From positions 8,301,001 to 8,365,000 of the forward strand of contig NC_017249.1 in NCBI RefSeq assembly GCF_000284375.1: DNA of 64,000 nt. The letters are read 5' to 3'. Source of the DNA: Bradyrhizobium japonicum USDA 6 (lineage in GTDB: Bacteria; Pseudomonadota; Alphaproteobacteria; Rhizobiales; Xanthobacteraceae). The notes beneath the pieces were generated by a model. It saw nothing but the letters and a program-made list of their open reading frames with translations, did no database searches and was not told the origin of the DNA. A program made the position numbers and the translations under genes. Shown here one piece after another: positions 29,082 to 38,006 of this stretch (its first letter is position 1; the number at the start of each line of letters is the position of its first letter).

Positions 29082-29337
29082 GATGAAAGCCTCCCTTCAA
29101 TGCCTTTTGATGTTCTCTTGAACTCCAGCAGATGAGCAGCTCCTCACCAAAATCAACGATAAAGATAGGCTCATGCGCTTTGTTGTTGAGAGTATCGATG
29201 ACGGTCTGGCGGCTCGGCCTGGCGGCGAGCGAAGCTCCGTCCGTCTCCGTATCGACCGATGAGCGGTGCTTGATCAGGTCGGCTGTCGGTTTACCCCGCT
29301 GGCCCCACCAATATTTTGGAAAACCTCGCTGAGTCAT
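29020..29337 (-). CDS. Small protein translationally coupled to nifZ
   Basis: A 105-residue protein whose ATG (29337) overlaps the nifZ stop as ATGA, so translation is coupled. Sequence features: MTQRGFPKYWWGQRG, then RQTVIDTLNNKAHEPIFIVD and FGEELLICWSSREHQKALKG. I do not recognise a family. Tight coupling to nifZ and position in the nifB operon suggest a nitrogen-fixation role. Its 3' end overlaps the next gene. Confidence 0.65.
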   Translation of the reverse strand: MTQRGFPKYWWGQRGKPTADLIKHRSSVDTETDGASLAARPSRQTVIDTLNNKAHEPIFIVDFGEELLICWSSREHQKALKGGFHHEFRTDEESKTGVGASSQRA

Positions 29338-29648
29338 GACTCCTCCGGTAGTGGCAAATCATCGACCTCCTCGCCTGCATCCACTGGCTCAAGTTCCTTG
29401 CGTTTCATGCCAACGCGGTAGCCGCTTTCCAAAAACTCCACGCCGTAGATGTAGAATTGCTGCAAGAACGTGCCGATCGAGACGACGTAGCCCACCTCCC
29501 CCTTCTTGACCAAGACGTCTCCGATCTCCTTGCCGGGATAGGTGCCATCATTCCGGATGACGCGATTGGCGCGAAGCTTTTGGCCAAAGCTGAAGGCGGG
29601 TGGGTCGCTTAGCTCGACGGCGTCGCTATCCCGGAGAATTCCGTTCAT
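29334..29648 (-). CDS. nifZ: NifZ, P-cluster maturation protein
   Basis: From ATG 29648 (GAGGAGCGAAAT before it) 104 residues; the frame is open further upstream, but this start has the ribosome site and family fit. NifZ helps form the second P-cluster of the MoFe protein. Family features: ANRVIRNDGTYPGKEIGDVL and GEVGYVVSIGTFLQQFYIYG, then VEFLESGYRVGMKRKEL. Downstream of frxA after 250 bases. Confidence 0.93.
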   Translation of the reverse strand: MNGILRDSDAVELSDPPAFSFGQKLRANRVIRNDGTYPGKEIGDVLVKKGEVGYVVSIGTFLQQFYIYGVEFLESGYRVGMKRKELEPVDAGEEVDDLPLPEES

Positions 29649-29898
29649 ATTTCGCTCCTCATGCACCGACGGCGCGGGGGCACGCCGAGGGGACACTCTG
29701 CTCCGCATCACGAGGCGCCCTCGAGCGCCGAAATGTCGCCAGGCTGTGCTGCCCGCCAGCAACAGCCCCATCGCAGGAATCCAGAGCGGCCACCGTCCGT
29801 AAGAGCAGACGCCGGCGCCTGCGGAGCCGCCAGTTCGCAGCGCGACGTTTGGGACGTGTTCAGCACCAGCGATTGCATTGCCGGTCAGGCTCCACACT

Positions 29899-30123
29899 TC
29901 AGACGGGCGCCTGGTAGCGAGGCAAGGCCCTGTCAACCACGCAGGTGTTGTCGACCGGACAGGCAGCGGCACATTGCGGTTCGTCAAAATGCCCCACGCA
30001 TTCGCTGCATTTCGCCGCTTCAATGACAAAGTTTCCCCCCTTCTCCGAAATAGCAACGTTCGGGCATAAAGGCTCGCAAGCTGAGCAGCTCGTGCACTGC
30101 GAGGCGATGATTTTGAATGGCAC
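29899..30123 (-). CDS. frxA: 2[4Fe-4S] ferredoxin FrxA (FdxN type)
   Basis: From GTG 30123 (GGAGGAATAT directly before it) 74 residues. Two cluster motifs: [12 protein letters not shown], and [18 protein letters not shown] with the insertion typical of FdxN-type ferredoxins next to nifB. Low-potential electron carrier thought to serve NifB or nitrogenase. It lies 10 bases after nifB. Confidence 0.94.
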
Positions 30124-30133
30124 ATATTCCTCC

Positions 30134-31633
30134 TTACGCCGCAGAGATCCGATCTCCAGGCCAACGCGGGGGCACGCCGCGCTGCACATGCTGGATCTCC
30201 CCGCGCTTTACTTTGCCGACATAGGCCCTGAACCAAGCGATCGTCGACTTCTCAATGTACTCATAGGCGAATTGATCGACCGGCTCGATCCCAGCCTTGA
30301 TCAGGCCGCTCTTGGGGCAGCCGCCGATCTTAGCCACGAAGACCGCGTGGCAGTCACGGATGTCGCGCATGATCACGGATAGCCTATCTTCCTCGCCATA
30401 GCCGGCCTGGCAGTAACCCTCCACACGACGTAGCCCGACGAACTTGGCGCCGGATGTGGAGAGCTCGTACAGTTGGAATTCCTTTGCATGTCCAAAGTGC
30501 TCGTTGATCAATCCCGAGCCCTTAGTTGCGACGGCTACTAGAACAGTGATCGCGCTCATCTCTCCGGAGACTCCCGCCAACTCCTTTTGACCGGCCGCGA
30601 CTTTGGAGACGCGCTCATTCTCTACCCTTTTTTGATAAGCCTTGCGCATCTCTAGGTCATAATGGACGTCCATTTTCATCACCTGATCATTGGTGAACTC
30701 CGCGCTGCGATCCTCGCCGAGTAGACCGACCGCATCAGCGCGGCACTGCCGGCAATGCCGCATCATGTTTATCTTCCCTTCGCAAGCATCTTGCAGCGTC
30801 TTCAATTCTTGAGCCGTCGGACCGCGCTGACCGTTGAGGCCAAATGCTGTTCCGTGCTCGGGTACGGAGATCAGCGGCATGATATTGTGAAGGAAGGCAC
30901 CGCGCGACGTGACCGCCTTGTTGACCTCGACCAGGTGGTCATCATTGATATTGGGGATCATCACCGAGTTGATCTTGCACAAAATGCCCCGTTCGCTAAG
31001 CATCTCGAGCCCTTGAAGCTGGCGATTGGTGAGTATCCTTGCCGCCTCGATGCCGGTGTATCGCTTGTGGTTGAAGAAGATCCATGGATAAATCTTGGCT
31101 CCGATTTCAGGATCGACCATGTTGATGGTGATGGTGACGTGGTCAACTTTGGCCCTCACGATGGTATCGACATAGTCTGGCAGCGCTAGTCCGTTGGTTG
31201 ACAGACACAGCTTGATGTCAGGAGCAGCCTCGGTGACCAACGCGAGCGTTTTGAACGTCTTTGCTGGATTGGCCAGGGCATCGCCGGGACCAGCGATGCC
31301 AAGTACCGTCATCTGCGGAATGGTCGTCGCGACCGCGATCACTTTTCTCACTGCCTGCTCAGGGGTGAGCTTCTCGCTCACCACACCCGGACGCGATTCA
31401 TTGGCGCAGTCGTATTTTCGGTTGCAGTAGTTGCACTGGATATTGCAGGCAGGTGCGACCGCGACATGCATGCGAGCGTAATGATGGTGCGCATCCTCGC
31501 TGTAACAGGGATGGTTTTTCACCCTTTCCCAGATTTCGACCGGCAGATCGCCTCGGCCGGCCTGCGAGCCGCAGCTCGCCCGCCCGGTCTTCGCCGAAGC
31601 GCGGCAGCCCTTATGCTCGGTTATGGACTGCAT
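30134..31633 (-). CDS. nifB: FeMo-cofactor precursor synthase NifB
   Basis: From ATG 31633 499 residues; the frame is open to 31717, but [10 protein letters not shown] is the family start. Radical SAM enzyme that fuses [4Fe-4S] clusters and carbide into NifB-co. The SAM-cluster motif is [14 protein letters not shown], followed by [12 protein letters not shown]. The C-terminal part from about residue 380 ([20 protein letters not shown]) is the NifX-like domain. A -24/-12 promoter and a NifA site lie upstream. First gene of nifB-frxA-nifZ. Uninterrupted. Confidence 0.98.
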   Translation of the reverse strand: MQSITEHKGCRASAKTGRASCGSQAGRGDLPVEIWERVKNHPCYSEDAHHHYARMHVAVAPACNIQCNYCNRKYDCANESRPGVVSEKLTPEQAVRKVIAVATTIPQMTVLGIAGPGDALANPAKTFKTLALVTEAAPDIKLCLSTNGLALPDYVDTIVRAKVDHVTITINMVDPEIGAKIYPWIFFNHKRYTGIEAARILTNRQLQGLEMLSERGILCKINSVMIPNINDDHLVEVNKAVTSRGAFLHNIMPLISVPEHGTAFGLNGQRGPTAQELKTLQDACEGKINMMRHCRQCRADAVGLLGEDRSAEFTNDQVMKMDVHYDLEMRKAYQKRVENERVSKVAAGQKELAGVSGEMSAITVLVAVATKGSGLINEHFGHAKEFQLYELSTSGAKFVGLRRVEGYCQAGYGEEDRLSVIMRDIRDCHAVFVAKIGGCPKSGLIKAGIEPVDQFAYEYIEKSTIAWFRAYVGKVKRGEIQHVQRGVPPRWPGDRISAA

Positions 31634-31748
31634 GATCTTCCCGCTATTGACCGCTGCTTTGATATATTTTCCGCGCTCCACGACCGAGATCACTCCCCTG
31701 CAAGCATCGACGCCCACAGATCATCCTAGAGCGCGCTTCAGGAAGATT

Positions 31749-31764
31749 AGCAACTTGCATGCCG
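31749..31764 (-). promoter_or_regulatory. Sigma54 promoter of nifB
   Basis: On the minus strand CGGCATGCAAGTTGCT: GG and GC elements conserved with correct spacing, two mismatches to TGGCAC-N5-TTGCW; about 115 bases before nifB. Confidence 0.78.
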
Positions 31765-31849
31765 TGGCGAGGATGATGCGAATGCAACCACAGTACACCG
31801 AGTAGGCGCAGCGATAGCGTTGGCACTTGCAAGACAGCAATGATGAGCT

Positions 31850-31865
31850 TGTTGGCAAAGCGACA
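31850..31865. promoter_or_regulatory. NifA site upstream of nifB
   Basis: TGTTGGCAAAGCGACA fits TGT-N10-ACA, about 90 bases upstream of the nifB -24 element. Confidence 0.8.
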
Positions 31866-32380
31866 GATGCGTCGCCATTCTCACTCGGGGCTCCATCTCG
31901 TGTGCTTTTCACTCTCGCGGGGCTCGCCCCGATCCAGCTCATCTGAACGGGCTTTCGCGCGCTGCCGCTCTCAATTGGCCCGATCCGAACTGGGGAAGCC
32001 GGACATCATAAGGCCAATACTAGGGCAACACGCGTCCGAATATGACAGGCAGCAATGAGGGCCAAAGATGATGGTGCAATCGCCTTGTCCCGACTGGCTG
32101 AGTAAACCCCGCCTCATCAATGCCGTCGCGGCGGGCCGACGTTTGCTGATCTTGATATGCTGCGCCGCAGCCAGTCGACCCCCAAAGCCCCGAGACAGCG
32201 CCGACTTACCGGCGAATAAGCCGACCGATGCATCTGGTGTGCTCAGCACATCGCATTTTCAATTCCCTGATGCCAGGACGAGAGAGACGACAATGATCTC
32301 GGTCCCCAGGGCGGGCGCCAAGGTCGGCGAGAGTAACCTTTGCATCCGCCGCATCGACAGCGCTCATCTCCGTGAGCGCT
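31866..32380. other. Interval between nifT and the nifB control region
   Basis: About 515 bases. One minus-strand frame (32206-32403, 65 codons) begins 23 bases inside nifT after GAAGAAGCGGG and could be coupled to it (MRAATIHEALTEMSAVDAAD...). It has no recognised motif and I do not call it a gene. Confidence 0.4.
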
Positions 32381-32605
32381 TCATGGATCGTCGCCGCTCT
32401 CATCCCGCTTCTTCGCGTCGATTGTGATCGGTAACCGTGTGTCGCTCGCCATCTCGGGCAAATCGAGCACCCAACCGTTAGCGACTTTGATCCAGCCGCC
32501 CCATAGGGTCTCGTACTCGGAGGCCACGATTGACTCTTCGATATCCTTTTTTGGCACGTAGATTGACAAGCCCGTGTCCGGAGAGCGGCGGATCATGATT
32601 TTCAC
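32381..32605 (-). CDS. nifT: NifT/FixT small protein
   Basis: From GTG 32605 74 residues. Family features: MIRRSPDTGLSIYVPKKDIE and LWGGWIKVANGWVLDLPEM. NifT is a small conserved nif protein of unknown biochemical role. The start overlaps the nifS stop (GTGA), and GGAG lies eight bases upstream, so the two are translationally coupled. In Bradyrhizobium this small gene following nifS rather than nifK is notable but plausible. Confidence 0.9.
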   Translation of the reverse strand: MKIMIRRSPDTGLSIYVPKKDIEESIVASEYETLWGGWIKVANGWVLDLPEMASDTRLPITIDAKKRDESGDDP

Positions 32606-33783
32606 GAGGTCTGCTCCCTGACCGTGGCGCGGGAGCTGGCGCGCATGCGAGTCACGATATCTGACACAGCGCACACGGCCTCATCGACTTCGGCGAGGGA
32701 GGTTTCGCGCGAAAGAGAAAAGCGCACGGCGCCGTGCATCCGCCACGCAGGCACCTGCATGGCACGCAGAACATGCGATGGCTGCATTGAGCCCGACCTG
32801 CAGGCTGACCCGAGCGATACGGCGATGCCCGCCCGGTTAAGACGGTGGGCAATCGCTTCACCTTCGAGATGGTCGAAGGCAATATTAGTCGTATTCGCCA
32901 AACGATTGCGAATGTCGCCAAGCACAACGCACTCGCCATTGCGCAAAATTCCCTGCTCAAGGCGGTCACGTAACGCGCCAATGCGGATGCGCTCGGGTTC
33001 AAGCCGCTCCGCCGCAAGTTCGGCAGCTTTTCCTAGTCCGACGATTCCGGGAATATTCTCGGTCCCAGCGCGCCGCCCTCGTTCCTGTGATCCGCCGCAG
33101 ATCAGCGGCTGGAATTTTGTCCCTTTACGCAAATATAACGCACCTACCCCCTTCGGGCCGTGCAGTTTGTGCGCGGATAGTGAAAGCATGTCGATCGTGC
33201 TGTCCTTTAGGTTTAAGCGTACTTTACCAATGGCCTGCACCGCATCTGTGTGAAATAGCGCTCCCGCCTCACGGGTCCACCCGGCCAGACACTTCACGGG
33301 AAATATCGTTCCGGTCTCGTTATTGGCCCACATAACCGAGGCAATCGCTGTGCGTGGCCCAAGCGCGCAGCGAAACGCCTCGATGTCGAGCCGGCCGCAA
33401 GCATCTACGGCAATAATGCGCGTCTTGACTCCCCTTGCCGCCAATTGCTCCGTTAGCGCAAGTACGGCGGAGTGCTCAACCGAAGTGGTGACAACCTCGT
33501 CTCGACCTTCCTGGGTTGCAAGTGCCGAGAGGATTGCGGCATTATTGGCTTCGGTCCCTCCCGAGGTGAAGACGATTTCGTGATCGTATGCACTACCTAG
33601 CAGGCCGCTCAAGCTTCTCCGTGCCTGCCTCACCGCAATTGCGGCCTCGTTGCCAAAGGCATGCGCGGACGAGGCATTGCCGAATTGCTCAGTGAAGAAA
33701 GGCAACATGGTTTGCACGACGGATGGATCAGTTCGCGTCGTTGCATTGTTATCGAGGTAAATCGGCGCTCGATTCTCGCTCAC
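32602..33783 (-). CDS. nifS: Cysteine desulfurase NifS
   Basis: A 393-residue PLP enzyme that mobilises sulfur from cysteine for nitrogenase iron-sulfur clusters. PLP-binding Lys in SAHKLHGPKG, substrate His region TSVEHSAV, catalytic Cys loop SLGSACRSGSMQPSHVL, N-terminal IYLDNNATTRTD. Starts at GTG 33783 overlapping the stop of the preceding small gene (CAGTGA). Middle gene of an iscA-orf-nifS-nifT operon under a -24/-12 promoter. No nifU is present here. Confidence 0.97.
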   Translation of the reverse strand: MSENRAPIYLDNNATTRTDPSVVQTMLPFFTEQFGNASSAHAFGNEAAIAVRQARRSLSGLLGSAYDHEIVFTSGGTEANNAAILSALATQEGRDEVVTTSVEHSAVLALTEQLAARGVKTRIIAVDACGRLDIEAFRCALGPRTAIASVMWANNETGTIFPVKCLAGWTREAGALFHTDAVQAIGKVRLNLKDSTIDMLSLSAHKLHGPKGVGALYLRKGTKFQPLICGGSQERGRRAGTENIPGIVGLGKAAELAAERLEPERIRIGALRDRLEQGILRNGECVVLGDIRNRLANTTNIAFDHLEGEAIAHRLNRAGIAVSLGSACRSGSMQPSHVLRAMQVPAWRMHGAVRFSLSRETSLAEVDEAVCAVSDIVTRMRASSRATVREQTS

Positions 33784-34073
33784 TGCACCACCCCGCCTGC
33801 AGCAACAACGAGGACCAGGCGATCCAAACCTCCGATCTTACCTACCAGGTGCCCCTGAATCCCTTCTAGACTCACGCTCGGAAGCTTGTACGGCTTGCCA
33901 GCATTGTCGAGCCGCGCCAAGAGCATGCTGCTATCGTGCCGATCAGCTAACAGGCGCCAGCTTCGGCTTGGCGATTGGGTCCGATCTCTTCGTTCGCGCA
34001 GCGAACGGGACCCTCTCGCATCGTGGGGATCGACGAGTTCTTCAGTCGGTCTGGTTCGGCCGGTGTGGTTCAT
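33780..34073 (-). CDS. Small protein between iscA-like gene and nifS, unknown
   Basis: A 97-residue protein; ATG 34073 preceded by AAGGAAAGGG, a strong ribosome site. The N-terminal half is Arg-rich and looks unstructured. The C-terminal half is regular: MLLARLDNAGKPYKLPSVSL then EGIQGHLVGKIGGLDRLVLV. The stop overlaps the nifS GTG start. Family not recognised. It may serve iron-sulfur assembly, judging from its place, perhaps filling part of the missing NifU role; this is speculation. Confidence 0.6.
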   Translation of the reverse strand: MNHTGRTRPTEELVDPHDARGSRSLRERRDRTQSPSRSWRLLADRHDSSMLLARLDNAGKPYKLPSVSLEGIQGHLVGKIGGLDRLVLVVAAGGVVQ

Positions 34074-34106
34074 TGCCCTTTCCTTATCGCCTGATCAATG
34101 TTTCCA

Positions 34107-34427
34107 TCAGCCGAATGATTTTCCACAGGAGCAGTTGGTGGCCGCGTTCGGGTTATGAAAGGTAAAGCCAGAGCTCTCCGGTGCCAGCACGAAATCGATG
34201 GTTGTGCCGGCCAGATGCTCTCGGCTCTTGCTATCGACAAACACCTTGAGCCCATCGCAGTCGATCACGGTGTCGTCAGGCTTTGGCTCATCGGCGATGC
34301 CCATCTTGTATTTGAATCCATTGCAGCCGCCTGCTTCGATCATGACGCGCAGACCACCCGCCCGCCGCTCCGAAGATGAAATCGCGCTCTTGATTGCATT
34401 GACTGCGCTATCGGTCAGGTTGATCAC
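34107..34427 (-). CDS. iscA: A-type Fe-S carrier (IscA/HesB family), nif-associated
   Basis: From GTG 34427 106 residues. The three family cysteines are present: GGCNGFKYKMG (first) and NCSCGKSF (second and third). NAIKSAISSSERRAGGLRVM is the usual N-terminal part. Such proteins accept and pass on iron-sulfur clusters. First gene of the nifS operon; a perfect -24/-12 promoter lies 32 bases before the start, giving a very short leader. Confidence 0.93.
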   Translation of the reverse strand: MINLTDSAVNAIKSAISSSERRAGGLRVMIEAGGCNGFKYKMGIADEPKPDDTVIDCDGLKVFVDSKSREHLAGTTIDFVLAPESSGFTFHNPNAATNCSCGKSFG

Positions 34428-34459
34428 GTCTTTGCCTCGTCAGCTTAGGCCCAGCTAAG

Positions 34460-34475
34460 AGCAAGTCACGTGCCA
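34460..34475 (-). promoter_or_regulatory. Sigma54 promoter of iscA-nifS-nifT
   Basis: On the minus strand TGGCACGTGACTTGCT, a perfect TGGCAC-N5-TTGCW match. Confidence 0.93.
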
Positions 34476-34527
34476 GCGCGCAGACGCCTGATGATGCTCA
34501 TTTCCGCGCCCCTTGGCTGGCAACGGA

Positions 34528-34543
34528 TGTCGGGTTCCTGACA
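34528..34543. promoter_or_regulatory. NifA site between divergent nif promoters
   Basis: TGTCGGGTTCCTGACA fits TGT-N10-ACA. It lies about 53 bases from the iscA-nifS promoter and 73 bases from the divergent plus-strand promoter, so one site can serve both. Confidence 0.85.
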
Positions 34544-34615
34544 AGGCACGTAAGGCGGTGCCAGCCACCGGCGCGTTTTCTTTCCGAGCTTCACTGAACG
34601 CCGCCACGCAGGCGA

Positions 34616-34631
34616 CGGCAGGCAATTTGCA
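34616..34631 (+). promoter_or_regulatory. Probable sigma54 promoter of the 34687 gene
   Basis: CGGCAGGCAATTTGCA: GG and GC correctly spaced, two mismatches to TGGCAC-N5-TTGCW; 55 bases before ATG 34687. Confidence 0.65.
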
Positions 34632-34686
34632 TCGCATCTGGCTCCGACAACGCGTCGGTGAAGAGCATAGATCAAGGACAGATTTA

Positions 34687-35277
34687 ATGACCGCTATCGA
34701 GAACACTGCACTCGGCAGACTTGAGAAGGAGAGCCGCCTTCTCAACGCCGTATTCAAAGGCGCGACCACCAAGCCGGGCCGGTTCGGCTTTCGCGGCGAC
34801 GTCGCACTAAAGTTCCAGACTCAGGTCGCGGACGAGAAACGACCGCCAGACTATTCCATTGAGCAGGTTCTGACGATCGCCCAAAACGGAGAACGCACTA
34901 TCCCCGTGCTGGCCGGCTACCTACATTCCTTCGCGTATCTTGTTGACGTCGCGACCGTCCTCGACGGTGCCTTGAGCCCAATCGGCAGCTATTTCATTTT
35001 CTGCAACAACATCGATTTGCTGGCGAAGTATCGAGTTAAGCTCGGCGATATTAACTTCCACGTCTTACCCTGCGATGAATCCACGGTTTGGAAGGAGATG
35101 ATGGACTTGGTCGGGCTGAACAAGGACGACATCAAGAAGCTCGATCCGGCCGGCAAGCTTGATTACCTCCTCGATGCCACAAGGGATCTCGATCTATCCT
35201 ATGAGGAAATCTCGTATGACGACGGACTAAAGAGGATGGAGGCTGTGAAAAACCGCAACGAGAACCGCCCGGTCTGA
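34687..35277 (+). CDS. NifA-controlled protein of unknown function
   Basis: From ATG 34687 (AAGGACAGATTTA before it) 196 residues; an upstream extension to 34513 runs through the promoter and is rejected. Features: LEKESRLLNAVFKGATTKPG, DVALKFQTQVADEKRPPDY, IPVLAGYLHSFAYLVDVATV, LSPIGSYFIFCNNIDLLAKY and DDIKKLDPAGKLDYLLDATR. It looks like a soluble folded alpha/beta protein with no signal peptide and two Cys. I do not recognise the family. It is the only plus-strand gene here and is transcribed from a -24/-12 element sharing a NifA site with the nifS operon. A nitrogen-fixation role is therefore likely but undefined. Confidence 0.75.
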   Translation: MTAIENTALGRLEKESRLLNAVFKGATTKPGRFGFRGDVALKFQTQVADEKRPPDYSIEQVLTIAQNGERTIPVLAGYLHSFAYLVDVATVLDGALSPIGSYFIFCNNIDLLAKYRVKLGDINFHVLPCDESTVWKEMMDLVGLNKDDIKKLDPAGKLDYLLDATRDLDLSYEEISYDDGLKRMEAVKNRNENRPV

Positions 35278-35298
35278 GGGCGGTCTTCAGTTGTTGGC

Positions 35299-35682
35299 TC
35301 ATGCATCGTCCTCCGCGAGATGCACACCGACGGCGCAGATGTCGCCATCCACAACTACCAACGCGATCGGCGTAAGCGCTCTACCTTGACATGGACCTTC
35401 GACGCACCGCCCGGTGCCGAGTTCGAAGGTCGAACCGTGCTTGCCGCACATCAGCCGGATACCGTTTGGATCGAGGAATTCGTTCTGCTCCCAGTCCAAA
35501 TTGACGCTGTGGTGCGGGCATTTATTGACATAGCCAAGCACCTTCTTGCCCCATCGCACCACAATGATGGGCCACGGCCGGTGATTGCCGTCATCTTCGA
35601 GGACCATAAGATGAAATCCGATGGCCTGGCGGCTCGGAATGTCGTTAAAGCTGCAAATCGCATAGACGAGAGTTGGCTGCAT
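35299..35682 (-). CDS. Rieske-type [2Fe-2S] protein
   Basis: From ATG 35682 127 residues; a TTG at 35697 is an alternative start. Rieske motifs: CPHHSVNLDW and CGKHGSTFE (C-x-H ... C-x2-H type; here CPHH and CGKH), with GYVNKCPHH preceding. Such small soluble Rieske ferredoxins feed oxygenases or reductases; one occurs in Bradyrhizobium nif clusters. It is convergent with the 34687 gene (22 bases between stops). Partner enzyme unknown. Confidence 0.88.
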   Translation of the reverse strand: MQPTLVYAICSFNDIPSRQAIGFHLMVLEDDGNHRPWPIIVVRWGKKVLGYVNKCPHHSVNLDWEQNEFLDPNGIRLMCGKHGSTFELGTGRCVEGPCQGRALTPIALVVVDGDICAVGVHLAEDDA

Positions 35683-36280
35683 AGGTTGCTCTTGCAAGAC
35701 TTAATTGTCGCTGTGCAATTGCCCCTGCAATAACCGTACGAGCGCCGAAACGAATCGTGTCTGGTCATCCGACGCGCAAACTTGGCTATTTCAGCAGATC
35801 TCGTTGCACAGCGGCGTATATTTCAGACAAAGGAACATTGAGCCTTCTCGTTCCCTCCGTGCTAGCTGCAGAACTGCTGCTCCGCGCTCCGGGCTTGCCG
35901 GACGGCCAAACGCGGCGGATGTCGCTGCTGCTCGTTAATGGCCACGCCGCATAGCGGGGCCACGGTGCCCTCCGATGGCGTATGTCTCACGGCGTCGCGG
36001 CCTTCGCAGAAGAGCCATGTGCTCGCTTCCAGCCGGCGCAGGGCGCGCGCAGCGAGCGCGCGCCCCCTTTGAACTAAGACTGTTGCGCCCGCGCTTTGAA
36101 CGGTCAAACGCCCATCACTTCAGGTTCGGTGTTGCTATTGCAGCCACCTTACTCCATGCGCGTTCGGCAACATGCACTTCAAGCAAGGTGACGGCTCATC
36201 GTGCAACAATTCGCTTTCGAAACTGAGTGTCGATATCACTGCTCTCAGCTTTCGAAAAATGGCTCAGGGTCGCCGTTGCG
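35683..36280. other. Interval between nopP and the Rieske gene
   Basis: About 600 bases with no supported gene. I found no NifA site or well-formed -24/-12 element for the Rieske gene. Confidence 0.5.
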
Positions 36281-37114
36281 TTACTCCATGCTTAGCCCCG
36301 TGAGGACGCGCTCCAAATAGACTGACGGATCATCTTCGTCAGAATAGTCCGCCTGGACCGTCGATTCAGCGGCGGCATCATCATCCTCCACCTTACTAAG
36401 GTACTTCGTAGGCTTGCCTACTCGCTGCCACTGGTCGTTCTCATTCTTCGTCCACACCTCGGGATGCTGGTGAGGATCAAGCACCCAGTGATTTCGACCC
36501 ACATGAACAAAACCCATTTCTGCTAGGCGGGGTTCCATGCCGGGCAAGCCTGGTTTTGACAAGATCAAGGGATCATCACCATCCTCTCTCAGCTGGTACT
36601 CAAGCAAAATATCGCCCGCGTTCTCAACCAGGGGATGAGTGACCCGAAGGTCCACCACGGACGTGAGATCGTTGCGCCCAAACTTTTCCCGGAAGGTCTC
36701 CCCCTTGATCCGAACCGGACCTCCTGCTCTCAACAGGCCAACTGTTTCGTCACCCAATTGATAGCTGAAGAAGCGCACGGGCCTGGCTGGATCATAGTGA
36801 GTGGCGCTATAGCTGCCAGCAACCGTTGCTGCCCGCTCAGCTTTCTTTGATACGAAGTCTGAGTACTCTTGCGGATTAATGGCGATGTTCATGATGTCGC
36901 GGCCCAAAAATCTCTGCAGCCCTCGATCGAAGGAACGCTGGTCGATCTCAACAATGGGCGGACCGGAATTCAGATAGTACGCCCTTGTTTCAGATGACGA
37001 CCCGCCTGGCTCCATACCTGCAAGTGTTTCCGCAAAGCGGGGGCTATCTCCCGGTTCATCAACTTGATTAGCGCTTGTGGATTGGCTGGATGAGCCAACG
37101 ACTCTGCCATACAT
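36281..37114 (-). CDS. nopP: NopP-type type III secreted effector
   Basis: A 277-residue protein, the length of Bradyrhizobium NopP, and located inside the nif cluster as nopP is in soybean strains. The N-terminus MYGRVVGSSSQSTSANQVDE is Ser-rich and polar, as expected of a type III secretion signal. Conserved parts shared with the broken copy at 1879-2744: PPIVEIDQRSFDRGLQRFLG, FFSYQLGDETVGLLR and RVTHPLVENAGDILLE. NopP is phosphorylated and secreted into host cells and can decide soybean Rj2 compatibility. At the positions I recall as deciding (60, 67, 173) this protein has Arg, Gln and Tyr. I did not find a convincing tts box upstream. Confidence 0.75.
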   Translation of the reverse strand: MYGRVVGSSSQSTSANQVDEPGDSPRFAETLAGMEPGGSSSETRAYYLNSGPPIVEIDQRSFDRGLQRFLGRDIMNIAINPQEYSDFVSKKAERAATVAGSYSATHYDPARPVRFFSYQLGDETVGLLRAGGPVRIKGETFREKFGRNDLTSVVDLRVTHPLVENAGDILLEYQLREDGDDPLILSKPGLPGMEPRLAEMGFVHVGRNHWVLDPHQHPEVWTKNENDQWQRVGKPTKYLSKVEDDDAAAESTVQADYSDEDDPSVYLERVLTGLSME

Positions 37115-38006
37115 CAGATCGCTCTCCTATCGGCAACATTGCACGCGATTGAGCTCATGCCGCGCAAGCTCGCGTTCATAATATACAACCTAACTGACCA
37201 CAACCTGACCTAAGCATCTGCCGGCGCTCGGAGGCTGCGGCTGCGCAATCCGCAAGCGAGTCACGCACCCGCTGGCCAGCAATCGCAGGCTGATGGCGTG
37301 CGATATTGTCCGCGCTTGATCATCAAAAATGTGACGTTCAACGGCGCAGATCTGCAGCACCGCCCTTTACTTTCGGTCGTCGCTGCCATTGACCAATGCA
37401 GCCGTCTATCGAGGATCGGCGGCGTGCGCGCAGAATTGCTGCCCGGTGCTTTTGTCGCGGCGTCCGCGACTCGCACGTGCTATTGCACTGTCATCCAATT
37501 CGGAGCAGCACCATCCGGTCCCAGGATAGAATCGCGAAGACACAGGTGCCACCATCACATGCGCTTCAACGCGATCGGCGGCTATGATCGGCCGGACAAT
37601 TGTAAAACCCGTGGACCGCGGCAGACTTTCGCTCCTGCCGATCCCGCAACCGAAGGCCACAGGATAGGATGAGCACGACTGGCTCCGAAGGAAGTGCCTA
37701 TTCGGAAAACCGACTAGACGACCACGACGGTAATATGATCGCCCGCCCAAGGCCAAGTCGCTTTTCGACAAAACGCGGATCCTGCGATACGAGCGAGACT
37801 TGCAAGCAGGCGCCAGACAGCCGGTATGGCTTGCCTCGGGGCTGAGCAGCATTCGGCCATGCGCATCTCCGCTCGTTCCGTCTTGCCATTCAGGGAAAAA
37901 ATCGGGCCATTCGGGCCGGCTGGCACGAGTCTCCGTTGCGGATTGACCTGATCCAGCGGGGCCTCCCTCCACGCGCTGCGGCGAACGGGAGATAGATCCC
38001 CTTCGC
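37115..38006. other. Interval between fdxB and nopP
   Basis: About 0.9 kb. Long but unlikely frames (Ser/Arg-rich) run on the minus strand. A degenerate tts-like stretch at about 37275-37293 (minus-strand ATCAGCCTGCGATTGCT) has the wrong spacing by one base and is only a weak candidate for nopP control. Confidence 0.4.

Noticed and set aside
29020..29337. Candidate nifT after nifZ
   Set aside because: Its sequence lacks the NifT pattern, which is clearly present at 32381-32605.
31819..31840. TGGCACTTGCAAGACAGC as a plus-strand sigma54 promoter
   Set aside because: TTGC follows TGGCAC without the required five-base gap.
34513..34686. Upstream extension of the 34687 gene
   Set aside because: It would include the promoter and NifA-site region; ATG 34687 has the ribosome site.
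36241..36264. tts-like sequence CTCAGCTTTCGAAAAATGGCT
   Set aside because: Spacing is wrong by one base in the first half and the second half is shifted; it lies downstream of nopP and points at no gene.
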